Made by a program: the position numbers and the translations under genes
Notes under the pieces: generated by a model
Databases searched by the model: none
What the model saw: the letters and a program-made list of their open reading frames with translations, nothing else
Told to the model about the DNA's origin: nothing
Shown here: positions 15,012 through 25,100 of the stretch, piece by piece
How positions within the stretch are numbered: the first letter of the stretch is position 1
Layout of the letters: each line of letters starts with the position of its first letter
Assembly: GCA_947631085.1 (NCBI GenBank)
Contig: CANRJY010000004.1
Span: forward strand, 104,579 to 168,578
Origin: an uncultured Clostridia bacterium
GTDB taxonomy: Bacteria > Bacillota > Clostridia > UBA1381
Reading direction: 5' to 3'
DNA length: 64,000 bases

Positions 15012-16358
15012 TTATTTCCCCACGCAAAATTCGTGGAAAATAGCGTTTACTATATCGTCAGACACGGTTTCGCCCGTGATTTCGCCCAACGCCTGTATCG
15101 CTATGTTGATATCTATCGAAACTATATCCGAGGGTATTCCCGCGTCGAGCGCTTCGACCGTCCTCGAAAGCGCCCGCTCCGCCTCAAAAAGCGCGGTTTT
15201 GTGGCGCATATTCGTGACCGCCGCTCCGTCTCCGGCTGTCATGCCGAGGTTGAACATTTGCTTTACCTTTTCTTTAAATTCGTCAATTCCCTCGCCCGTT
15301 TTCGCGCTTATAGCTATCGCGCCCTCGGGCATTTGCGAAGGCTCTTGCAGGTCGGTTTTGTTCACGAGTATGATACGCTTTTTGCCCTCGGTTTCTTCGA
15401 GTATTTTTTTATCCTCGTCGTCGGGCGGCGCGCTCGCGTCAAATACGGCTATCACAAGGTCGGCTGTTTCTATTGATTTTCTCGAACGCTCCACGCCGAT
15501 TTTCTCAACCGCGTCGGACGTGTCGCGTATTCCCGCCGTGTCCTCGAGTATAAGCGGCACTCCGTCGAGATTTATATATTCCTCTATGACATCGCGCGTA
15601 GTTCCCGCAACGTCGGTTACGATCGCGCGCTCCGCTCCCGCGAGACGGTTGAGAAGCGACGATTTGCCCACGTTCGGCTTGCCCGCTATCGACGCGCGTA
15701 TTCCCTCGCGGATTATCCTGCCGCTGTCGGCTGTGGCTAAAAGCCTTTGCGCCATACCGCGGCACTCGTCGGCGGTGTTTCGTATGTCGTCGATTGTTAT
15801 ATCCTCCAAATCCTCGTCGGGGTAGTCTATCGTCACCTGCATCTGCGCCGCGAGATGGACCAGCTTTTCGCGTATCGCCGCTATTTCCCTCGAGAGCGAG
15901 CCTTCAAGCTGCGATAAAGCGCTCCGCCTTGAAAGCTCAGTTTTCGCGTTTATTATATCAATTACCGCCTCGGCTTGGGACAGATCTATTCTGCCGTTTA
16001 AAAACGCGCGCTTCGTAAACTCGCCGGGTTCAGCCATAACAGCTCCCGCGCGGAGCACCGTCTCAAGAACCGCTCTTGCCGCCGTGCCGCCGCCGTGAGT
16101 ACTTATTTCAACAACGTCCTCGCGAGTGAACGTCCTCGGCGCGCGCATGAGCGTCACGAGTACCTCGTCCACATTTTCGCCGTCCGCATTTTTTATAAAT
16201 CCGTAATGAACGGTGTGCGTCGGAGAATTGCAAATCTTGTCCCTGCCGTAAAAAACTTTGTCCGCTATCGTTACCGCGTCCGCGCCGCTTATGCGTATCA
16301 CGGCAATTCCGCCCGTTCCGGGGGCGGTTGAGATCGCCGCTATGGTTCTGTCAGTCAT
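15012..16358 (-). CDS. mnmE: tRNA modification GTPase MnmE (TrmE)
   Basis: A 448-residue GTPase which, with MnmG and methylene-tetrahydrofolate, installs the 5-carboxymethylaminomethyl group on U34 of certain tRNAs. It has an N-terminal TrmE tetrahydrofolate-binding domain (starting [20 protein letters not shown]), a helical domain, and an inserted G domain with GKPNVGKSS near residue 226, DTAGI near 272 and NKTD near 335. The catalytic C-terminal CxGK motif is present as CVGK. The start ATG overlaps the stop of the upstream PHP gene (ATGA), so nrdR, PHP and mnmE form one operon. MnmG is not in this window. Confidence 0.95.
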   Translation of the reverse strand: MTDRTIAAISTAPGTGGIAVIRISGADAVTIADKVFYGRDKICNSPTHTVHYGFIKNADGENVDEVLVTLMRAPRTFTREDVVEISTHGGGTAARAVLETVLRAGAVMAEPGEFTKRAFLNGRIDLSQAEAVIDIINAKTELSRRSALSQLEGSLSREIAAIREKLVHLAAQMQVTIDYPDEDLEDITIDDIRNTADECRGMAQRLLATADSGRIIREGIRASIAGKPNVGKSSLLNRLAGAERAIVTDVAGTTRDVIEEYINLDGVPLILEDTAGIRDTSDAVEKIGVERSRKSIETADLVIAVFDASAPPDDEDKKILEETEGKKRIILVNKTDLQEPSQMPEGAIAISAKTGEGIDEFKEKVKQMFNLGMTAGDGAAVTNMRHKTALFEAERALSRTVEALDAGIPSDIVSIDINIAIQALGEITGETVSDDIVNAIFHEFCVGK

Positions 16359-17203
16359 TGTCTTTGTAATCTCTCCTTCATTCCTTCAAGTATGCCGAGA
16401 GGCGCGCCGTTCGTGTCGCCTATGTCAACGCCGGGGCGGTTGCCGCCGTGGAAGTCACTGCCGCCCGTCGGGATCAAATCAAGCTCCGCGCATACCTTTA
16501 AGCACGTTTTCACATAATCCGCCGTGTAATCGCTGTAATAGCACTCCGCCCCGTCAAGACCGTATTCCTTTAATTTGCCGAGAAGCTCCTTAAGCTCGTC
16601 CTCGGTTTTCGCGATATAAACGGGATGCGCCAAAACAGCAAGCCCGCCCGCGCTTTTTATCATCTCTATGCACTCGGCGGGACGGTAGGAAAGTCTCGGA
16701 ACGTAACATTCCTTCCCCTTGCCGAGATATTTGTCGAACGCCTCCTGCGTCGTTTTAACGTATCCCTTTTTCACCATAGCGATCGCCATATGCGCGCGCC
16801 CCGTGTTTTCGAGCGTGCCGCCGTCCTTTTGGGAGGTCAGGTCGCCGTCGGTTATATCAAATCCGTGCTCGCGCAGTACCTTTGTCATCGCGACATTTCT
16901 GTCCGTACGCGAGGTTTGCAGAGCGCGTAACTTCCTTGCGAAATTTTCGTCCTTATAGTCCATGAAATAGCCCAAAATGTGCATTTCCGACGCGTATTTC
17001 GCGCTTAACTCAACGCCGCTTACGGCTTTTATTTCCTGTCTTTCACATTCGGCGAAAAACTCGTCCAGCCCGCCGACGCTGTCATGGTCGGTGAGCGAAA
17101 GGACGGTTATACCGAGTTTTTTCGCGTGACGCACAAGCTCCGACGGAGACAAAGTTCCGTCGGAGGCAGTGGAATGCGTATGCAAATCAATCTTACTTCT
17201 CAT
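16355..17203 (-). CDS. PHP-domain phosphoesterase (RNase AM/YciV type)
   Basis: A 282-residue metal-dependent phosphoesterase. PHP motifs that bind metals are visible: [15 protein letters not shown] at residues 5-19, LTDHDSVGG near 38, SGVELSAKY near 62, [11 protein letters not shown] near 195 and [13 protein letters not shown] near 250. Related YciV proteins act as 5'-nucleotidases or 5'-3' exoribonucleases on short RNAs; this specific activity is inferred from family membership. It overlaps nrdR by 11 bp upstream and mnmE by 4 bp downstream, with an SD (GGAGC) inside the end of nrdR. Confidence 0.85.
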   Translation of the reverse strand: MRSKIDLHTHSTASDGTLSPSELVRHAKKLGITVLSLTDHDSVGGLDEFFAECERQEIKAVSGVELSAKYASEMHILGYFMDYKDENFARKLRALQTSRTDRNVAMTKVLREHGFDITDGDLTSQKDGGTLENTGRAHMAIAMVKKGYVKTTQEAFDKYLGKGKECYVPRLSYRPAECIEMIKSAGGLAVLAHPVYIAKTEDELKELLGKLKEYGLDGAECYYSDYTADYVKTCLKVCAELDLIPTGGSDFHGGNRPGVDIGDTNGAPLGILEGMKERLQRQ

Positions 17204-17648
17204 TTATAAGCTCCTGCAATTCGTTCATAAAGGTGTGAATATCCTCAAACCGCTTATATACCGAGGCAAAGCGGACATACGCGACCTCGTCGAGATTTTT
17301 GAGCTTATCCATAACCTTCTCGCCTATCGTAGCGCTGTCTACCTCGCGTTCCATTGACTGGTACAGCTCGCTTTCGATATCGTCCGCGATTTTCTCCATC
17401 TGAGAAAGTGAAACGGGACGCTTCTCGCACGCGGTTATTATACCCTTCAAAACCTTTTCGCGGTTATACTGTTGTCTTGACTGATCCTTTTTGATTACCA
17501 CCAGTGAAATCGATTCCAGCTTCTCGTATGTAGTAAAGCGTTTCTGACATTTCAGACACTCGCGTCTGCGCCTGATAGCGTTGCTTTCATCGGTCGGTCT
17601 GGAATCTATGACTTTGCTTTCAACAAAGCCGCAGTACGGACATTTCAT
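17193..17648 (-). CDS. nrdR: Transcriptional repressor NrdR
   Basis: A 151-residue regulator with an N-terminal zinc ribbon ([18 protein letters not shown], then [16 protein letters not shown]) and a central ATP-cone domain (residues about 46-136, [22 protein letters not shown]). It senses ATP/dATP and represses ribonucleotide reductase genes through NrdR boxes. The length is typical. It is first gene of the nrdR-PHP-mnmE operon, with a SD of TGGAGGAAAATTAG. No ribonucleotide reductase gene is in the window, so it acts in trans. Confidence 0.96.
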   Translation of the reverse strand: MKCPYCGFVESKVIDSRPTDESNAIRRRRECLKCQKRFTTYEKLESISLVVIKKDQSRQQYNREKVLKGIITACEKRPVSLSQMEKIADDIESELYQSMEREVDSATIGEKVMDKLKNLDEVAYVRFASVYKRFEDIHTFMNELQELINEK

Positions 17649-17700
17649 CTAATTTTCCTCCAAAATCGCGCTTGCGCGTTTATTTGTAATATTATGTATT

Positions 17701-17729
17701 ATTATACAATATTTTTTACAGTATTTCAA
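17701..17729 (-). promoter_or_regulatory. Promoter of nrdR operon
   Basis: Minus strand TTGAAA (17724-17729), 17 bp, TATAAT (17701-17706). Confidence 0.65.
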
Positions 17730-17730
17730 G

Positions 17731-17759
17731 AAAAATTTTTCCTGTTTTCGGGAAAAACC
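17731..17759 (-). terminator. Probable terminator of the ylmC-like gene
   Basis: Minus strand GGTTTTTCC / GGAAAAATT around an 8-nt loop, followed by TTTC; AU-rich stem, so moderate strength. Confidence 0.5.
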
Positions 17760-17763
17760 GATT

Positions 17764-18012
17764 TTATTTCAGTTTTCCCTGCTCGTACAGTCTCACGAGC
17801 ACCACATCGTCGCCCACGACCTCGATCGCGCTCCACGGTATGACCAACTCGCCGCCGAAGATACGCTTAATAAAACAGCCGCGTCTCGGTACGATAACGG
17901 CTTCAACATTACCCGTGCTTTCGTTTATTTCCACATCGCGTATAAATCCGATGCGCTCGGCTGTTTTAATATTGATGACCTCCTTTTGTCTGAGCTTATG
18001 ACCTCTGAACAT
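17764..18012 (-). CDS. YlmC/YmxH family PRC-barrel protein
   Basis: An 82-residue single-domain PRC-barrel protein. The sequence LRQKEVINIKTAERIGFIRD, then TGNVEAVIVPRRG, then LVIPWSAIEVVGDDVVLV matches the YlmC/YmxH sporulation-associated family of Firmicutes. I set the start at ATG 18012 because GGGAGG lies 8 nt upstream. The longer frame would start inside a terminator hairpin. The function of the family is not established; members are often expressed in the mother cell or forespore. It suggests a spore-forming lineage, but is not proof of sporulation. Confidence 0.8.
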   Translation of the reverse strand: MFRGHKLRQKEVINIKTAERIGFIRDVEINESTGNVEAVIVPRRGCFIKRIFGGELVIPWSAIEVVGDDVVLVRLYEQGKLK

Positions 18013-18027
18013 ATATCGCGCCTCCCG

Positions 18028-18060
18028 CAAAAAAACTCTCATACTATTTTGTATGAGAGT
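18028..18060 (-). terminator. Terminator after the addBA-membrane protein unit
   Basis: Perfect 10-bp stem ACTCTCATAC / GTATGAGAGT, loop of 6, then U7 on the minus strand. Confidence 0.88.
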
Positions 18061-18069
18061 TCTTCATTT

Positions 18070-18402
18070 TTATTCCCTGTTTGAGCGCGGAGAAACCTGC
18101 TGTGCCTGAGGCGTCGCGGCAGGCTCGGGCGTGATCATCGGACGCGCGGCAAGCTCCGCCTGAAGCGCGTCGATTGTCGCTTGCTTTTCGTCGAGCTGCA
18201 CATTTAAGTCGTCTATAAGCTGCTTAAGCTGCACGTTTTCCTGCACCGCTGCGGATATAGTTTCGCGCTCGCCGTCCATACCGCCGGCTATGATCCCGAT
18301 TACCGCCACGGCGACGATCAGAGCCGCAGCGATACATAACACGACTATCAGAGCCTTTTTCTTTCCCTTTTTATTTATTTCTTTATATAAGGTGTTTGCC
18401 AT
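18070..18402 (-). CDS. Small membrane protein with coiled coil, unknown function
   Basis: A 110-residue protein: a basic N-terminus (MANTLYKEINKKGKKK), one transmembrane helix (ALIVVLCIAAALIVAVAVIG, about 18-40), then a heptad-rich segment from about residue 50 to 88 (VQLKQLIDDLNVQLDEKQAT) and a Pro/Ala-rich tail. The layout resembles FtsB/FtsL/DivIC-like membrane coiled-coil proteins, but there is no residue-level evidence for divisome function. It lies 27 bp after addA and before a strong terminator, so it may be the last gene of the addBA transcript. I do not recognise the family. Confidence 0.6.
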   Translation of the reverse strand: MANTLYKEINKKGKKKALIVVLCIAAALIVAVAVIGIIAGGMDGERETISAAVQENVQLKQLIDDLNVQLDEKQATIDALQAELAARPMITPEPAATPQAQQVSPRSNRE

Positions 18403-18428
18403 GTCCGTTTATTCCTTTCAAATTCATG

Positions 18429-21400
18429 CTAATCTAATTCTACCACACTTTTAACGGAAAATAAATATAAATATTTCTTTTTTACGGATTTTTTTGTGAT
18501 TTTTTCAATCGCGTCCGCGTAAAGCTGCAGCTGTATTCGATATTTTTCCGCAATTTTGTGCGCCGTTTCGGCTGTGCAGCGGTCTGTTTTATAGTCCACA
18601 AGCACAACTTCTCCGTCCTCCTCGAACCAGCAGTCTATTATACCCTGCAAAATGACGGTCTCGCCGGAATATTCGCCGCCGAGCTTTGCGTCATAGACGT
18701 TTGCCGGAATTTCTATTTGAAAGCTGCTTTCGCGGTAAAGTCTATCCGCCGCGAGCATTCGCCGCCCCAAATCGGACTCGAACAGCTCCGCGATCTGTTC
18801 TTCCATTTTCGGAACGAACTCGGCGCGTTCACCGGCTGCGGTTTTTTCCGCGCTGTCGGAGCCGTACACGCCGCTGACCGTTTCCGCGTCGAGCCGTCCT
18901 TCGCGTATAAGGCGCTCGGTTTCCTCGCGAACGGCGGCGGGTATATCGTCGGCTTCCCGTATTTTTCCCAAATCAATATCAGCCATTACGCCGTGATACA
19001 TCGTGCCTATTTCGCTCGCCGCGATTTTATCCTCCATAAATTTAGGCTTCTTAGCCATATACGAATAATCAAACTCGCTGCGGCGCGCCTCGAACAGCTC
19101 CTCGCCGCCGATATATTCCGCCATCTGCTTTATCGCCGACACAGAGGTCTTCGACGGCACGCTTCCGCTTTCGGGGTACATATACTTAAAATCAAGCATT
19201 CTGCCGACTGCTTCCGTAAGCTCCGCGCTCGGCTCGCTGTATTTGATCTCATTCGCGGTTCCCGCCTCGGTTTCGTCGGAAACGGAATCAGTTGTCACCA
19301 GTTTCCATGTATTCGGATGTCTCATGGCGGCGGGGACTATCCAATCGGCGAAGCAGCGCGCCTCCGCCGCGTCGTCCGGATCCATAACGCCGTATATATC
19401 GGTCATATTTTTCCATCTCGCGATCTGCTCATCACGCTTTTCCTCACTTGTGTAACGGAACGCGGATGTCACGATGAGCTTTTCCCGAGCGCGCGTAAGA
19501 GCAACATAGAGTATTCGCATTGTCTCGGAAATCTCCTCGTCTCGGCGGGCGCTTCGCACGATGCTTTTCATAACGGTGTCGCGGTAAAAGCTTTTTTCGG
19601 CGTTTACATACGACATTCCGAAGCCCAGCTCCTTATGCAGCAGTATTCGCGGTTCACGCCGCTCGACGTTTATCCGCTTGCCGGCTCCCGCCAAAAAAAC
19701 AATCGGAAATTCCAGCCCCTTACTTTTGTGTATCGTCATGATCCGCACCACATCATGGCTTTCGCCGATAAGCTTCGCGCCGCTTATATCCGCGCTGCGG
19801 CTTTGCAGACGTTCGATGTATTTTGTAAAATTAAAAAGTCCTCTGAAGCCTGCCGCCTCATACTGCCGCGCGCGCTCGTACAGCAGCTTCAGGTTCGCCT
19901 GTGCCTCAAATCCGCCCTCGAGCGCGCCCATGAAGTCGTAAATTCCGGTTTCCTCATAGAGCGTCCATATAAGATTCGCCGCGGATTTGCGCTTTGTGTA
20001 ACCGCGCCAGCGTTCGAGATTTTTGATAAGCAACGAGCATTTCGCGCGTATTCCCTCATCGGCGCCGTTTTCGGAATACGCCTTTACCGCGTCGTAAACG
20101 GAACGTCTGTCTCGCGAATGTATCCTCACGAGCGCAAGCTCGTTATCGGTAAACCCACCGATCGGGGAGCGCATGACCGCCGCAAGAGGTATGTCCTGAA
20201 GATGGTTTATTATAACGGAGATAAGCGAGAGCATAAGCACTATTTCGCGCTTTTCAAAGTAGTCCTCCACCTCGACAAACGCCGGTATGCCTTTATCGGA
20301 GAGCGCGCGCAGATATGTGTCCGCGCTGCCGCGCACCGCTCTTGAAAGAATGGTTATATCCTTGTAGCTTGCGTTTCTGTACCGTCCAAGCTCCTTGTCG
20401 AAAATCTTATATCCGCCGTTTATCAGCTCGTTTATGCGGTCCGCGATATAGCGCGCCTCGATGTAATCGCGGTTGCCGCCCTCGCCGTCCGCGCTGAGCA
20501 TTATGCAGTGCATTTCCGTCGCGTGGTCCGTATCCTCCGCGCCCTCCGGATAACACTCCCGCTCCTTGTCCCGCACAATCAGCTCATCGCCCTCGTAAAC
20601 AACATCGCCTATGCGGTCGGACATAACGCTTGAAAAAAGATCGTTCACGCTTTCGAGTATCTCCGTACGGCTTCTGAAATTCTGCGATAAAACTATCCTT
20701 CTGCCGCCATCGCCGTTCGCATACGCGCGGCTTTTGCGCTTGAAAATATCCGGATCGCCGCCGCGAAACGCGTAAATGCTCTGCTTCAAATCGCCGACCA
20801 TGAAAATATTCTTCTTATCTCTCGAAATACTCTCAAAAATCGCGTCCTGCAGACCGTTTGTGTCCTGATACTCGTCTATTAAAATCTCGTCGTATTTATT
20901 TATATACTCGTTTCTGATGCTTTCGTTTTCCGAAAACAGCCTGTATGTCAGATGCTCGATATCGGAAAACTCCTTTACGCCGCGCGCGTCCTTTTTCGCC
21001 GCGAAACGCGCGTTAAATTCCCTGACAAGCCATATTATATCATCGAGCGTCTTTTTCATTGACGCCCCGTCGAGACTCTCGTCGAAATCCGCCGCGTTTT
21101 TATCCACAACGCACGCCGCGCGGAACTGCTTTTTCAGCTCGTTGCGTTTTGTCAATATATAATCCCATTCCTCGTCGGACGCGAGCTTTGTTTTCGACTT
21201 GTTCCTGCGCGTGAGATTGTCCATGCCGCCCGTCGGACGAATATATTTTTCGTAAAACTCGCACGCCTCCGAGCGGTCTTTGACCGCCTCAAGAGTTTTC
21301 GCGGCATCGCAGCACAGTTTTATTCCCGTCCACAGCTCCGCCCAATAGCGCGCCGCGTTTTCGTCGCTTTTGAGAATATCGTCTATGTCCTCGTAAGCGG

Positions 21401-22136
21401 GCATTTTTCCGGAGCATATTTTTATCATCTCCGCGGCTATACCCGCGAATTTTTTTCTGTACGCCGCGCCAACATCGCGGCAGCACCGCTTTATGACAAA
21501 TTCCTTCTCCCAGCGGCTCTCGCTCATTTTTTCGGCGTACATTTCCGCTTTTTCGCCGAGCCAGTCAAGAGGCTCCGCGAAGGTTTGTATGAAGCCGTAA
21601 ATCATCGTAATTAAATCCTTAAGCCCATCGTCGTTCCTGTTCGACGCGTACATTTCCACGAGCCGCAGGAACCGCTCGTCGCCGGAGGAATACAGCTCCG
21701 AAAAAAGCTCCTCGATAACCTCGTCGGTTATAAGCGCGCCCTCGGTCGGATCGGCGACGAGAAAGCTTGGGTCTATGCCGAGCACATGGAAATTATTTCT
21801 GACCGCGCGCAGACAAAACGCGTCTATCGTGGCTATGTCCGCGCTGCCGGCGAACCGAAGCTGTCGCTTCAGACGAGCCGCCGTTTGCGCGTTATCTGTT
21901 TCGTCCAGCGCCAGCTGTAGACGCGATATGATTTTTTCCTTCATCTCGGCGGCTGCCGCCTCGGTAAAAGTCACGACAAGAAGGCGGTCAATATCTGTGC
22001 CGTTCAGAATCATCGTTATAATCCTCTCGACAAGCACAGCCGTCTTTCCCGAACCCGCCGCCGCGGATACGAGAATACTTTTCTCGCCGCTTGCCGCGTT
22101 GATCGCCTCAAGCTGCGATTGCGTCCATATCGGCAT
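18429..22136 (-). CDS. addA: ATP-dependent helicase/nuclease subunit AddA
   Basis: A 1235-residue UvrD-like SF1 helicase plus RecB-family nuclease, part of the AddAB complex that resects double-strand breaks for RecA (RecBCD counterpart of Firmicutes). Walker A SAAAGSGKTAVLVERI near residue 25, LLVVTFTEAAAAEMKEKI near 53, DEYQDTN near 385 (motif II), VGDLKQSIYAFRGGDPDIF near 411, IMTIHKSKGLEFPIVF near 800 and the nuclease motif VLVDYKTDRC near 1190 are all present. The ATG at 22136 overlaps the addB TGA (TGATG). Length is typical. Confidence 0.96.
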   Translation of the reverse strand: MPIWTQSQLEAINAASGEKSILVSAAAGSGKTAVLVERIITMILNGTDIDRLLVVTFTEAAAAEMKEKIISRLQLALDETDNAQTAARLKRQLRFAGSADIATIDAFCLRAVRNNFHVLGIDPSFLVADPTEGALITDEVIEELFSELYSSGDERFLRLVEMYASNRNDDGLKDLITMIYGFIQTFAEPLDWLGEKAEMYAEKMSESRWEKEFVIKRCCRDVGAAYRKKFAGIAAEMIKICSGKMPAYEDIDDILKSDENAARYWAELWTGIKLCCDAAKTLEAVKDRSEACEFYEKYIRPTGGMDNLTRRNKSKTKLASDEEWDYILTKRNELKKQFRAACVVDKNAADFDESLDGASMKKTLDDIIWLVREFNARFAAKKDARGVKEFSDIEHLTYRLFSENESIRNEYINKYDEILIDEYQDTNGLQDAIFESISRDKKNIFMVGDLKQSIYAFRGGDPDIFKRKSRAYANGDGGRRIVLSQNFRSRTEILESVNDLFSSVMSDRIGDVVYEGDELIVRDKERECYPEGAEDTDHATEMHCIMLSADGEGGNRDYIEARYIADRINELINGGYKIFDKELGRYRNASYKDITILSRAVRGSADTYLRALSDKGIPAFVEVEDYFEKREIVLMLSLISVIINHLQDIPLAAVMRSPIGGFTDNELALVRIHSRDRRSVYDAVKAYSENGADEGIRAKCSLLIKNLERWRGYTKRKSAANLIWTLYEETGIYDFMGALEGGFEAQANLKLLYERARQYEAAGFRGLFNFTKYIERLQSRSADISGAKLIGESHDVVRIMTIHKSKGLEFPIVFLAGAGKRINVERREPRILLHKELGFGMSYVNAEKSFYRDTVMKSIVRSARRDEEISETMRILYVALTRAREKLIVTSAFRYTSEEKRDEQIARWKNMTDIYGVMDPDDAAEARCFADWIVPAAMRHPNTWKLVTTDSVSDETEAGTANEIKYSEPSAELTEAVGRMLDFKYMYPESGSVPSKTSVSAIKQMAEYIGGEELFEARRSEFDYSYMAKKPKFMEDKIAASEIGTMYHGVMADIDLGKIREADDIPAAVREETERLIREGRLDAETVSGVYGSDSAEKTAAGERAEFVPKMEEQIAELFESDLGRRMLAADRLYRESSFQIEIPANVYDAKLGGEYSGETVILQGIIDCWFEEDGEVVLVDYKTDRCTAETAHKIAEKYRIQLQLYADAIEKITKKSVKKKYLYLFSVKSVVELD

Positions 22137-25100
22137 CACTCATCGCCTCCTCTTCTTGACATTTCTTCCCAAATTTCGCTTTTTTTGCCTTGCTTTTCGC
22201 GCAGTTCTTTTTTGTCCGCGAAAAATCCGCACATACGGCTGTACTCGCAGTCGGCGCACGGAAGTCTGTCCGAGCGGTATTTATACGGAACAGGTGAAAT
22301 TTTTCCCGATTTTATTGCCGAATCCATTTCCACTATACTCTCGCCGACATAATCCATAAGACCGTTGATTTCAGCTTGAGTTTTTACGGCGTCAACGGTT
22401 TTTATGCTTCCGTCCGCCTTTAATTCTATATTCAGGAATCCGCCGGCGCTGTCGGTTATATCGTCCATATCGTCAATAACGCCGCGGCTGCCGTCGTTTT
22501 CTATAAAGGTAACGCCGTCCAGACGGCGCGCCTTTTCATGCTTCTTTGCCGCTTTTTCCTCGTCGTCGGTAACGCCGAGGCTTTGGAAATCGTCGCGTAC
22601 CTTGTTATAGTAAACCCCCGTTACCATCGGGTCGCCGCCGAACTCGTCATGCGCCATTTTCCGCGCCGCCAAAGCGTATATTACCATTTGCATACTCAGA
22701 CCGTTGAAAATATCAACAATATCAAATGACGTGCTGCCGGTTTTGTAGTCTATGATCCTAACGCGCGCATCGCCGTCCTCGGGCTTGTACATATCGACGC
22801 GGTCGATAATGCCCTTGACGCGGACGTCATTTCCCAAATTCACCTCAAATTCCCTTTCGAGACCGTTTTCGGTGTATTTTCCGTTTTTAAGGCTCCTGTG
22901 AACTATCGCGGCGGCGCTTGAGATCGTCTTTCCCATGCGCCTGAAAATACTTGCCGTGCGCTCCTTGTCGCGCGAGGACGAAGCCAATATATTTTCGCAG
23001 GTGCTCTCAATTATTCCGTTTAAAATGTCGCCGCGCGTGACGGTATTTTCGTCTGTTTTCTCCTCCGCGAGATTTTTCCAGCGCTCCAGCTTCTCTTCGG
23101 GAGCCGACGCGCCTTCCTCCACGCGCTCTACAAATTTATGAATTACCTCGTGCGCATATGTACCCGCGTCCGCAGGAGTTATTTCCCATTCCTCGCGCTC
23201 CTTCGCGTCAAGACCGTACTTCGCGAAATAGCCGTAAGGACAGCGCGCGAAAGTGTTCAGGCGGCTCGCGCTGTATACGCTGTTGCCCTCGTAGAGCATT
23301 TGCGCGGTTCGCGCGTCAAGCGATATATCGAATTTCTCAAACTCGTCCGCGCGGTCGATAAGCGACAGCATGCCGCTCCAATCGCCGCTTTTTTCGTACC
23401 ACTTGTACGCCGCCTCCCAAATCGGATTTATTCTGTTGGGATTGCGTTTTGATTTCGCGATAATCATGCGATGGATAGTGGCGGCGGGGGAGGATATGTA
23501 GATTTTGCTGTTCATATCGTCGAGAAGATTGTCCTTAACCTCCATTTTCGGGAACATGCGGTGAATATCGAGAAGCATCCGCGAAGCCCTTAGAGCCTTG
23601 CCGTCGCCCGTTTGAAGCGGATAGCTCAGAAATAGCTTTTCCGTTACCGCGCATAGCGCCTTATAGACCTTGAAATACTGCCGCTCCGCTTTTCTTTTCG
23701 TGTCCTGCGCGACGTGTATGCCGCGTTCCTCGAGCGTGTTTCTGTCGCTGTTTGACAAAAAGCCCTCAGACGGGATATCGCTCGGAAACGTGCCGCTGTT
23801 CGCGCCTATCACGAACATCGCGCGCACGTTTGACTGACTGCTGCGCTCCACGTCTCCCACATATACCTGATCGATACCTGACGGGATTATGCGGATCTCA
23901 CACTTCGAAAGCCCCGCGCGGATATAGTCCGCGTACTGCTGACGGTTCATTTTTTCGTTTCCCACAGATACCACCGTCTGATTGAGCACGTTTAGGAGCA
24001 AATTCCAAAGCTCCGTAAACTGCTCCGCTTCATTGAGCTTTCCGTCGCTTCTGAGCCTAATCACCTCATCCTTAAGCCCGTCGTAAAGATTTATATCCTC
24101 AAAATACCCATAAAGGGCGCGCGCGTGCTCCGCCGCCGTCCGCCGCTCGGAGGTCGCGTCCTTAAAGCGCTTTATCGGCGCTGTTATTTCCTGTCTGAGC
24201 AATTCCACGCGGTCGTTTTCCCGTTCGTCGTCATCTATGCCGAAGGCGCGGCTTATAATATTGCTCTCGGTTTTCCACGGCTCCTCGGCAAGCCATTTCG
24301 TGCTTCCGCGTATGCCGTAGCGCAGGACGTAGTTTTCAAGCTCGTCCACGCGTCCCTGCGAAAGCGCTTTTACGCCGCGTTCCGTCTTTTCGTATATAAA
24401 TCCCGCGCGCAGATATTTAAATACCGTTTCGTAAGTCCAATTATCGCGGAAAATATCGAACAGCGACAACACCTGCATCGCGATTGGATGGTCGGACAGG
24501 ACTATTGTGCTGTCGGTAAAATACGGAATCGAATATTCCTCGAATATCGTTTCGATAAGATGCCTGTATTCCTCGGTGTTTCCGCAGAGCATCGCTATAT
24601 CGCGGAAGCGCAGACCGTCCTCGCGGACAAGATCGAGGATCCTGCACGCCGCGCGCTCGATTTCTCCGTACGCGTCACGGCTTTCAAAAAGCGTGATATT
24701 ATGCGTTGGATTTTCGTATACCGCCTTTGAGTCGCCCCAGTTTTCGAACAGGAAATACAGCTCCCGATTGTTCCTGACATGATTCAGAAAATCCTCGAGA
24801 ACATACCGTTCGTTAAGCCCGTAGGCGAACGCCAAATCCTCGGCCTTTTGAAGCGGATGCGAAATACCGCCGTCCGGCTCGGGACTTATAACGCTCAAGG
24901 TAACATTCACGCCGCGCTTGAGCATGGCCTCTATCACGCGCAGCTGATGGGGCATGAACTCATCGAATTTATCAAACCACACATGCGTATTTTCGCCAAA
25001 TACGCTGCTGTTTTCGATAAACGCCGCTAATCTGTCGAGGTCGTCCTCACTGTCAACGCAGCCGGATTTATCAATAAAGCCCGAGTATGCCGCGTAAATT

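Noticed and set aside
18013..18042. Longer N-terminus for the YlmC-like protein
   Set aside because: The extra codons lie within the terminator of the preceding gene and lack a binding site.
18558..20345. 595-codon plus-strand frame opposite addA
   Set aside because: Antisense shadow of a well-conserved helicase-nuclease; no SD or promoter and no recognisable domains.
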